Assembly: GCA_001564255.1 (NCBI GenBank)
Contig: LKNC01000001.1
Span: 1 to 30,440, forward strand
Source: Natrialbaceae archaeon Tc-Br11_E2g1
Lineage (GTDB): Archaea > Halobacteriota > Halobacteria > Halobacteriales > Natrialbaceae
DNA: 30,440 nucleotides
Reading direction: 5' to 3'
Under the pieces are notes generated by a model. That model saw only the letters and a list, made by a program, of their open reading frames with translations. It was not told the origin of the DNA and ran no database searches. Position numbers and translations under genes: made by a program. Below are positions 24,006 through 29,903 of this stretch, in pieces (position 1 is the first letter of the stretch; every line of letters begins with the position of its first letter).

Positions 24006-24923
24006 ATGAGTTCGACAACGATCAACCGTGACGGATTCCGGGACCGAATCGAACGTGGCGAACAGGTAGAACCGACCGAGAACCTTCCACGGGAGTACCG
24101 GGAGGCGGCCCAGCGGATGATCCAGTTCCACGCGAACAGCGAGATCGTCGGCACGCTGCCCGAACGCCGGTGGATCAAAAAGGCCCCCTCGCTGCGGCGA
24201 AAGCGCGCGATCAGCGCGAAAGTCCAGGACGAGGCCGGCCACGCACAGGTCCTCTACCGGGTCGCCGAGACCCTCGGTCTGAAGACCAGAGACGAGATGA
24301 TCGAGGACTTACTCGAGGGCGATGCCAAGTACGCGAACGTCTTCAACTACGAGGCGAAGACGTGGGCGGACGCGGGCTACATCGCCTGCTTTATCGACGG
24401 AGCCGCGATGTTCCGCCAGGGGTCGCTGACCGAGTCCAGCTACGCTCCCTACGCACGCGGGCTGCGCAAGATCTGTTACGAGGAGTCCTTCCACGTCAAA
24501 CACGGCGAGGACATCATCCGGTCGCTGGCGACGGGTTCGAAAAAGGAACAGGAGATGCTCCAGGACGCCGTCGACCGCTGGTGGGAGCCGACCCTGCAGT
24601 TTTTCGGCCCACGTGACGACGATTCGGTCCACCAGGACGAACTGATGGACTGGGGGCTGAAGGTGAAGACGAACGACGAACTCCGCCAGCAGTTCCTAGA
24701 GGAGTTTTACATCCCCAAACTCGAGCAGTACGGGGTCGAGATTCCCGACGACGACCTGTACTACGACGAGGAAGCCGGACGGTGGGAGTACAGCCCACTC
24801 GACTGGGACCGGTTCCTCGAGGTCTCCCGTGGGGGCGGCCCGATGAACGACGCACGGATGGACGAACGAACGAGGGCCTACGAGGACAACGTCTGGGTCC
24901 GCCGCGCTGCGGGGGTGAACTGA
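24006..24923 (+). CDS. paaA: 1,2-phenylacetyl-CoA epoxidase subunit A (catalytic)
   Basis: 305 aa from ATG 24006, set by a TATA box; an upstream in-frame ATG at 23940 falls within the promoter. It is the diiron oxygenase subunit that epoxidises the ring of phenylacetyl-CoA. Ferritin-like metal ligands are visible as E46 (HANSE), E76-x-x-H79 (VQDEAGH) and E160-x-x-H163 (YEESFH). The segment SEIVGTLPERRWIKKAPSLR follows the E. coli PaaA pattern closely, and later NDELRQQF and the terminal WVRRAA also match, so this copy looks like the canonical enzyme. It is first in the operon paaA-paaB-paaC-paaD-zinc ribbon, with one base between it and paaB. Confidence 0.94.
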   Translation: MSSTTINRDGFRDRIERGEQVEPTENLPREYREAAQRMIQFHANSEIVGTLPERRWIKKAPSLRRKRAISAKVQDEAGHAQVLYRVAETLGLKTRDEMIEDLLEGDAKYANVFNYEAKTWADAGYIACFIDGAAMFRQGSLTESSYAPYARGLRKICYEESFHVKHGEDIIRSLATGSKKEQEMLQDAVDRWWEPTLQFFGPRDDDSVHQDELMDWGLKVKTNDELRQQFLEEFYIPKLEQYGVEIPDDDLYYDEEAGRWEYSPLDWDRFLEVSRGGGPMNDARMDERTRAYEDNVWVRRAAGVN

Positions 24924-24924
24924 G

Positions 24925-25203
24925 ATGAGCGAAGCGACCGGCGGGGAGAACGTCTACCTCGTCTTCCGTCGTCAGGACGCCGCTGCGCCGCTTACCGAAG
25001 CCGGCAGCGTCGACGCAAAAAACGCCGAACTGGCGAAGATCTACGCACGCGAGAACTACGCTCGCCGCAAGCGAACCGAGGAACTCGTCGTCGTGCCGAA
25101 GACGGCGATGGAATCGCTCGGCGAGGTTCCCTACGGAGGGACCCTGGAGAAAGAGTACCGCGAAAACCGTGGCTACGAGAACGTGGAGGGATTCACCGCA
25201 TGA
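24925..25203 (+). CDS. paaB: 1,2-phenylacetyl-CoA epoxidase subunit B
   Basis: 92 aa, the usual small-subunit size. It matches PaaB in order: VYLVFRRQD, then a substituted spacer, VDAKNAELAKIYARENYARR and EELVVVPKTAM. PaaB bridges PaaAC heterodimers in the oxygenase complex. This copy is more divergent from bacterial PaaB than the second one in the window (it lacks the H-x-G-S-x-H-A and W-V-V-P spellings). Its stop overlaps the paaC start by 4 nt. Confidence 0.88.
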   Translation: MSEATGGENVYLVFRRQDAAAPLTEAGSVDAKNAELAKIYARENYARRKRTEELVVVPKTAMESLGEVPYGGTLEKEYRENRGYENVEGFTA

Positions 25204-25979
25204 CCGTCGACAACTTAGAGAACGCCGAGGAATCGTTCGTGAACGCACTCGAGGCCGAACTGCTCGCCGTGGCCGACGACGACCACGTGATGGGCAACCG
25301 GCTGTGTGACTGGACGGGCGTCGCGCCGACCGTCGAAGAGGACGTCGCGATCAGCAACGTCGCCCAGGACGAACTCGGCCACGCCGAGTTGTTCTACGAC
25401 CAGGTCGCCGAGATTCGCGAGGGGAGTTCCCAGGAACTCGCCTACGAGCGCTCGCCGGAGGAGTACCGCAACGCCCGCCTGCTCGAGGCCCCCTTCGAGG
25501 ACTGGGCGGACACCGTCGTCCGCCACTACTGTTATGACGTCGCCGACGCGGTCCGGCTGCGGGCGCTCGCCGACGGCGAGTACGAGCCGATCGAGGGCGT
25601 CGCCCAGAAGGTCCTCGACGAGGAGGCCTACCACACCGAACACGGCGAGGTGTGGATCGAGACGTTAGCCGCGGACGTCGAGGGGCGTGAACGGCTCGTC
25701 GCTGCACTCGAGGACGCCTGGGCGGACGCGCTGGCCTTCTTCGAGCCCGCCGGCGAGGTCGACCCCGCCGAGGCCGGCGTCTACGGCCGCCCACTCGACG
25801 CCCAGCGTGAGGCGTTCGTCGAACGGGCCGGCTCGACGTTCGAGTCCGTCGGCCTCTCCGTTCCCGACGTCGACCCCGCCGCGGAGACCGGCCGGGAGGG
25901 TGCACACAGCGACGACCTCGAGGAACTGCTCGCGGAAACGCGGGAGGTCTACGAGCAGGGGGTGGACGTGGGTGCCTGA
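25200..25979 (+). CDS. paaC: 1,2-phenylacetyl-CoA epoxidase subunit C
   Basis: 259 aa ferritin-like subunit. In the bacterial complex PaaC is the non-catalytic partner of PaaA and has lost its metal ligands. Here two E-x-x-H pairs are present, E58-x-x-H61 in AQDELGH and E142-x-x-H145 in DEEAYH, along with acidic residues near VEEDVAIS that could be further ligands. It may therefore still bind metal. DWADTVVRHYCYDVADAVRL is the typical PaaC central helix. The 3' end overlaps the paaD GTG start by 8 nt. Confidence 0.9.
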   Translation: MTVDNLENAEESFVNALEAELLAVADDDHVMGNRLCDWTGVAPTVEEDVAISNVAQDELGHAELFYDQVAEIREGSSQELAYERSPEEYRNARLLEAPFEDWADTVVRHYCYDVADAVRLRALADGEYEPIEGVAQKVLDEEAYHTEHGEVWIETLAADVEGRERLVAALEDAWADALAFFEPAGEVDPAEAGVYGRPLDAQREAFVERAGSTFESVGLSVPDVDPAAETGREGAHSDDLEELLAETREVYEQGVDVGA

Positions 25980-26418
25980 GCCGATCGACGTCACTGAGAT
26001 GCTCGCACGCAACGAGCCCGGCTTCGATCTCGCGGCCGGCGAGGAGTCGTTCCCCCCGGTCGAGGTCGACGGTGAACTCACCGAAGAGGACCTCTGGGCG
26101 GCCCTAGAGGACGTCGAGGACCCCGAACTGCCGGTCAGCCTCGTCGAACTCGGCCTGATCCAGGAGGTCCGTCTCGAGGACGGTCACGTGACGGTGACCT
26201 TTACGCTGACCTACACCGGCTGTCCGGCCAAAGAGATCATGGAGCGAATGATCGAACGGCGCGTCGAGACCGTTCCCGGGGTCGACTCCGTGACCGTCGA
26301 CCTGCGATACGACGACCCGTGGACGCCCGCGGACATGCACGAGTCCGCCCGAGAAAAACTCGGCGAGGCCGGGTTCGCGTGTCCACTCGCGGGCGGGGGT
26401 GTCTGCGATGACGAGTGA
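25972..26418 (+). CDS. paaD: PaaD, MIP18/DUF59 domain part (Fe-S assembly factor for the epoxidase)
   Basis: 148 aa from GTG 25972 (an in-frame ATG at 25999 is the alternative). The ~45-residue N-terminal lead is followed by the DUF59 domain: LWAALEDVEDPELPVSLVEL, LTYTGCPAKEIMERMI and VPGVDSVTVDL. The conserved Cys of YTGCPA is present. PaaD is needed for a working phenylacetyl-CoA oxygenase and belongs to the SufT/MIP18 family linked to Fe-S assembly. It ends GFACPLAGGGVCDDE and lacks the C-terminal zinc ribbon of bacterial PaaD, which is encoded by the next, overlapping gene. Confidence 0.9.
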   Translation: MPEPIDVTEMLARNEPGFDLAAGEESFPPVEVDGELTEEDLWAALEDVEDPELPVSLVELGLIQEVRLEDGHVTVTFTLTYTGCPAKEIMERMIERRVETVPGVDSVTVDLRYDDPWTPADMHESAREKLGEAGFACPLAGGGVCDDE

Positions 26419-26620
26419 AAGGGGCGCAGCCGGCCGGACCGGATCGGCCGTCGCGGAGAAGATGGACGAGAACGCGGGTCGACCCGTCGAGGACGGCGAG
26501 GTCGCCTGCCCGTACTGTGGGTCGACGGAAACCCGCGCGGAGAACGCCCGTGGCCCCTCGCTGTGTCGGACCATCTACTACTGTGAGAGCTGTGAGAACC
26601 CCTTCGAGCGATTCGGCTGA
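26408..26620 (+). CDS. Detached zinc-ribbon domain of PaaD
   Basis: 70 aa from ATG 26408, overlapping the paaD stop by 11 nt in another frame. A short disordered lead is followed by ACPYCGSTETRAEN, then SLCRTIYYCESCENPFERFG. This matches the C-terminal zinc ribbon of bacterial PaaD (CPxCGS...FGST-C-x-A-L-Y-R-C-x-x-C-x-E-P-F). The four likely zinc ligands sit in CPYC and CESC, with an extra Cys in SLC. The two parts of PaaD are therefore separate proteins here. Both frames read cleanly, so this is an encoded split, not an obvious sequencing frameshift. Confidence 0.85.
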   Translation: MTSERGAAGRTGSAVAEKMDENAGRPVEDGEVACPYCGSTETRAENARGPSLCRTIYYCESCENPFERFG

Positions 26621-26631
26621 CAACCAGAGAG

Positions 26632-27132
26632 ATGACGAACGAATACGACGACATCGGCGACTTCGACGGAACAGTACGCACGGCGACGGCCGAAGACGCA
26701 GCGCCGATCGAACGGTTGTGGGACGGCTTCGCGTCGATCCTCGCGGCGTACGACGACCGGTTCGAGCTCGAAGCGGACGGTAAAGAGCGCTGGCAGAGTT
26801 ACTTCACGAACAACCTGGTCGACTCCTCCCGTGGGGACGTACTCGTCGTCGAACGCGGGGGGGAGATCGTCGCCACCCTCGAAGTGCGGGTGGTCGGCGG
26901 CCACCCCGTGTTCAAGTTCGGCCAGCACGGCTACGCCTACGGCCACTACGTCGACGAGGCCCACCGCGGGGAGGGGATCGGGACGGCCTTGCTCGAGGCC
27001 GCAGAACGGTGGTTCGCCGAGAAGGGGCTCCCGTTCTGGCGCATCGACGTCCTCCACGGGGAGTCCGAAGCCGGCGTCTACGAGGAGTACGGCATGCGAC
27101 CGATGGAGACGGTCTACGAGAAGGAGCTATGA
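26632..27132 (+). CDS. GNAT-family N-acetyltransferase within the paa operon
   Basis: 166 aa. After an acidic lead come DGTVRTATAEDAAPIERLW, the central strands GDVLVVERGGEIVATLEV, and the acetyl-CoA loop HRGEGIGTALLEAAERWF, closing with RIDVLHGESEAGVYEEYG. The fold is clear and the substrate is not. It starts 11 nt after the zinc-ribbon gene and its stop overlaps the ferredoxin start (ATGA), so it appears co-transcribed with phenylacetate genes, although acetylation has no known role in that pathway. Confidence 0.85.
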   Translation: MTNEYDDIGDFDGTVRTATAEDAAPIERLWDGFASILAAYDDRFELEADGKERWQSYFTNNLVDSSRGDVLVVERGGEIVATLEVRVVGGHPVFKFGQHGYAYGHYVDEAHRGEGIGTALLEAAERWFAEKGLPFWRIDVLHGESEAGVYEEYGMRPMETVYEKEL

Positions 27133-27416
27133 CGGCCGGCGAGGAGACGTACACCGTCGAGTTCGTCAAAGAGGGCGTCGAGATCGAGTGCCCGGCGGAT
27201 ACGTACGTCCTCGAGGCGGCCGAGGACGCCGGGATCGACCTCCCCTACCAGTGTCTCCAGGGGGTCTGTGCCGCCTGTAGCGCGAAAGTCGAGGGCGAGG
27301 TCGATCGCAGCCAGGATCACATTCTAACCCAGTACGAGAAAGACAGGGGGTACGCGTTGCTCTGTGTGGCCTACCCCCGTTCGGACCTGAAAGTCCACTC
27401 GCGAGAAGAACCCTAA
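27129..27416 (+). CDS. Plant-type 2Fe-2S ferredoxin
   Basis: 95 aa. Cluster ligands are C42, C47, C50 and C79 (C-x4-C-x2-C-x28-C), in the beta-grasp context VLEAAEDAGIDLPYQC. Bacterial PaaE joins a flavin reductase to such a ferredoxin domain; here only the ferredoxin is encoded, so a separate reductase elsewhere would be needed. Its place at the end of the first paa operon suggests that it feeds electrons to the epoxidase. It overlaps the GNAT gene by 4 nt and converges on paaI. Confidence 0.9.
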   Translation: MTAGEETYTVEFVKEGVEIECPADTYVLEAAEDAGIDLPYQCLQGVCAACSAKVEGEVDRSQDHILTQYEKDRGYALLCVAYPRSDLKVHSREEP

Positions 27417-27444
27417 CACGAGTTCCTTTCTCCGTCCCCGACGG

Positions 27445-27840
27445 CTACCGGATGATGTAGACCCGCCCGCGGAACGTCGAGACCCGTTCGTCGTTTTCGT
27501 CGGTCACGACCACCTCGTATTCGGCGGTTCGACCGGCCAGATGGGTCTCCTCGGCGGTCGCGGTGAGCGTCGACCCGACGTCGACGGCGTCGAGATAGGA
27601 GATGTTCGTCTCGAGGGCGACCGCGGTGTCCCCGTGGGAGTTCGAGGCGGCGGCGAAGGCGGCGTCGGCGAGCGAGTAGACCGCGCCGCCGTGGGGGGTG
27701 CCATGGAAGTTCGTCAGCTCCTCGGTGACCTCGAGTCGCGTGCGTGCGTGGCCCGGTTCGAAGTCGACCAGTTCGATGCCAAGGGTCTCACAGTAGGGGT
27801 CGCTCTCGACGTGCTCTCTGTGCTCATCGGTGTCTGCCAT
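27445..27840 (-). CDS. paaI: Hotdog-fold acyl-CoA thioesterase, PaaI type
   Basis: 131 aa from ATG 27840, supported by a TATA box; the 20-residue upstream extension is unlikely. The PaaI active-site block is NFHGTPHGGAVYSLADAAFA, with N44, HGG at 50-52 and the catalytic Asp59. The rest is LETNISYLDAVDVGSTLTA and GRTAEYEVVVTDENDERV. PaaI hydrolyses hydroxyphenylacetyl-CoA and similar dead-end CoA esters, sparing CoA. It lies between the two oxygenase clusters, downstream of and in the same direction as the regulator. Confidence 0.88.
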   Translation of the reverse strand: MADTDEHREHVESDPYCETLGIELVDFEPGHARTRLEVTEELTNFHGTPHGGAVYSLADAAFAAASNSHGDTAVALETNISYLDAVDVGSTLTATAEETHLAGRTAEYEVVVTDENDERVSTFRGRVYIIR

Positions 27841-27863
27841 ATCGGTACACACTGCCACGGGAG

Positions 27864-27872
27864 AAAAAGTAT
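27864..27872 (-). promoter_or_regulatory. TATA box of paaI
   Basis: Minus-strand ATACTTTTT is centred 28 nt upstream of the ATG at 27840. Confidence 0.5.
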
Positions 27873-27909
27873 CTACTGGAAGCGGCGAAGGGGTTCTCAC
27901 CGGCCGTAC

Positions 27910-28548
27910 TCACGCGAACATCTGGTGGAAAAGCGACTCCTCGGCCCGACGCAACCGTTCTAAGAACGCCGACTTGCTGATCCCGAGGGCGTCGGCGACG
28001 TCTTCTGAGGAACACTCCCGCGGGATGGAGAAATAGCCCATCTCGAGGGCGGTGCGGATACACTCCTCTTGGGGTGGGGTGATGTCCCACTGCTGGCTCG
28101 GGGACTCCTCGGCATCCGACTGGAGGGGGTAGACCCGTTCGAGCCGGACGCCGACGGTGTCGCCTGCGGTTTCCATGACGTTTTTGAGGACGTCGCGGCC
28201 GACGACGGCCCCGAAGACCATCGACGCGCCGTTGCGATAGCGCAGCGTCTCGACGATGAGGCCACCGTTTATCAGGTCGTGGACAACACAGGGCTGTTTC
28301 GAGAGACACCGATACCGGTACCGGCCGTCGGTCTCCGAGACGTGGAGATACCGGATCCGGTCGTCGGCCTCGAGGACGTCGACGAGTCGGTCGTTTCGTG
28401 GCGAACTGAACTGCAAGAGCGCGTTGCCGTCCGCCCGGAGCTGGGGGGGCAGGGCGTGGACTTCGACGCTTACTTTCCGGGTCGCGTCGGCGAGTGGGGA
28501 GCCGTCGTCTTCGACTCTGAACTCGACGGCGAGACATTCATCTATCAT
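27910..28548 (-). CDS. Bacterio-opsin-activator-like transcription regulator (HTH-10)
   Basis: 212 aa from ATG 28548 (a GTG at 28563 would add five residues). The C-terminal ~55 residues are the HTH-10 domain: WDITPPQEECIRTALEMGYF, SSEDVADALGISKSAFLERL. The N-terminal ~150 residues are the Bat-type sensor half, with FSSPRNDRLVDVLEADDRIRYLHV and VCRLERVYPL-like spacing. Such regulators often control neighbouring genes. It is divergent from paaA2, and its own TATA-like TTTTAA (28579-28584) lies inside the 32-bp element shared by both paa operons, so it is the obvious candidate to bind that element and regulate itself. The ligand is unknown; an aryl-CoA is a reasonable guess. Confidence 0.88.
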   Translation of the reverse strand: MIDECLAVEFRVEDDGSPLADATRKVSVEVHALPPQLRADGNALLQFSSPRNDRLVDVLEADDRIRYLHVSETDGRYRYRCLSKQPCVVHDLINGGLIVETLRYRNGASMVFGAVVGRDVLKNVMETAGDTVGVRLERVYPLQSDAEESPSQQWDITPPQEECIRTALEMGYFSIPRECSSEDVADALGISKSAFLERLRRAEESLFHQMFA

Positions 28549-28568
28549 GGTATACGATTTCACTCACA

Positions 28569-28600
28569 CCGGCTGTACTTAAAACCCCCCTATATCGTGG
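28569..28600 (+). promoter_or_regulatory. paa element, copy 2 (between the HTH-10 regulator and paaA2)
   Basis: 25 of 32 positions match the copy at 23936-23967 without gaps. It sits ~12 nt upstream of the paaA2 TATA box and overlaps the likely TATA box of the divergent regulator gene (TTTTAA on the minus strand, 28579-28584). Confidence 0.65.
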
Positions 28601-28612
28601 CAAACCCCTATG

Positions 28613-28620
28613 CATTAAAA
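28613..28620 (+). promoter_or_regulatory. TATA box of the second paaA operon
   Basis: CATTAAAA is centred 25-26 nt upstream of the ATG at 28642. Confidence 0.55.
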
Positions 28621-28641
28621 CTACCTGTATTATAACGAACG

Positions 28642-29583
28642 ATGGAAATCGACACAGTCAAAGAACGCGCCGGTCCGCGGGAGTTCAGCGCTGCGGACGA
28701 GATGCCCCTGGAGTACCGAGAAGCCGCGACCCGAATGATCGAGTTCCACGCGAACAGCGAGATCATGGGGGCGTACCTGGAGCGGCCGTTCATCCGGGAA
28801 GCCCCGAGTATCGACCGCAAACTCGCCTACTCGGCGAAAGTCCAAGACGAGATCGGGCACGGCCAGTTGCTCTACCGTGCCGCCGAGTCGCTGGGCGTGA
28901 AAACCCGCGAGGAGATGCTCGATGACCTCGCAAACGGGAAAGGGAAGTTCCTCAACTGTTTCCACTACCCGATGAAAAGCTGGCCGGAGACGGCGATGAT
29001 CGCCTTCTTCGTCGACGGTGCCGCGATGCGCCGACAGGCGACCCTGCGTCGCACCAGCTGGGAACCGTACGCCCACGCGATGGACAAGGTCTGTTTCGAG
29101 GAAGGGTTCCACGTCAAACACGGCGAGAGCATCCTCGCCGAACTGATGACGGGATCGAAAAAAGAACAGGAGATGACCCAAGAGGTCTTCGAGATGTGGT
29201 GGCCCCGCATCATCCAGTTTTTCGGCCCGACCGACGACAAGAGCACCCACCACGACTTCTCGGCCGATGTCGGCCTGAAGACCCAGTCCAACGACGACCT
29301 CCGGAACCTGTTCTTGCGTGAGTACATCCCGAAAGCCGAGAAATACGGCCTCGAGATCCCGGACGAACCACGCATCCGCCAACGCGACGACGGGACCTAC
29401 GAGGTCGAAGAAGGCGATCTGGACTGGGACGAGTTCTTCACGATCGCGAAAAACGAGTACGAACCGGGTCTCGGCCAGATCAACGGCCGCAAGGAAGCCC
29501 AAAAGGCAGTCCAGTGGGTCCGTGACACCTTAGAGTGGGAGAACGTGCCCGAAGGAACTGCGAAACCACAGGCAGCCGACTAA
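28642..29583 (+). CDS. Second PaaA-like diiron oxygenase subunit
   Basis: 313 aa paralog of PaaA with intact ligand motifs: E40 (HANSE), E70-x-x-H73 (VQDEIGH) and E154-x-x-H157 (FEEGFH). It differs from canonical PaaA in the segment after the first ligand, SEIMGAYLERPFIREAPSID versus SEIVGTLPERRWIKKAPSLR, and at FHYPMKSWPETAMIAFFVDG and SWEPYAHAMDK. Its C-terminus is extended (GINGRKEAQ-like, ending in WVRDTLEWEN) and lacks the WVRRAA end. It probably oxidises a different acyl- or aryl-CoA. It heads the operon paaA2-paaB2-paaC2, under the same type of upstream element as the first operon. Confidence 0.9.
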   Translation: MEIDTVKERAGPREFSAADEMPLEYREAATRMIEFHANSEIMGAYLERPFIREAPSIDRKLAYSAKVQDEIGHGQLLYRAAESLGVKTREEMLDDLANGKGKFLNCFHYPMKSWPETAMIAFFVDGAAMRRQATLRRTSWEPYAHAMDKVCFEEGFHVKHGESILAELMTGSKKEQEMTQEVFEMWWPRIIQFFGPTDDKSTHHDFSADVGLKTQSNDDLRNLFLREYIPKAEKYGLEIPDEPRIRQRDDGTYEVEEGDLDWDEFFTIAKNEYEPGLGQINGRKEAQKAVQWVRDTLEWENVPEGTAKPQAAD

Positions 29584-29585
29584 CG

Positions 29586-29903
29586 ATGATCTGGGAAGTA
29601 TTCCGTCAGGAAGAGCAGGGTGACTATCACACCCACTGTGGCAACGTTCACGCGCCGGACCGCGAGATGGCAAAGCAGTTCGCCGCCATCCAACACGCCC
29701 GGCGCAAACCGACAAACAGCATCTGGGTCGTCCCCAAAGACGAGATCGGCGAACTCGACGCCGACGAGAACTCGTTTGGCGGCGTCACCGACAAGAGTTA
29801 CCGCTGGGCCCCGACCTACAAGTCCGACCTCGACCACGCGGCCGAAGTCATCGATTCGGAAGGCCAGCAGGCCGAAGCCGAGAAACAGCGAGGTGATGCC
29901 TGA
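29586..29903 (+). CDS. Second PaaB-like subunit
   Basis: 105 aa. It is closer to bacterial PaaB than the first copy: MIWEVFRQEEQGDYHTHCGN, VHAPDREMAKQFAAIQHARR, and SIWVVPKDEIGEL. A ~20-residue charged C-terminal tail (SEGQQAEAEKQRGDA) is extra. The ATG at 29586 follows the paaA2 stop by 2 nt; the longer in-frame reading would start inside paaA2. Its stop shares a base with the start of the next gene (TGATG). Confidence 0.88.
   Translation: MIWEVFRQEEQGDYHTHCGNVHAPDREMAKQFAAIQHARRKPTNSIWVVPKDEIGELDADENSFGGVTDKSYRWAPTYKSDLDHAAEVIDSEGQQAEAEKQRGDA

Noticed and set aside
22951..24018. Minus-strand open frame across paaK and the paa promoter
   Set aside because: It crosses the regulatory region and the paaK coding sequence; no domain is recognised.
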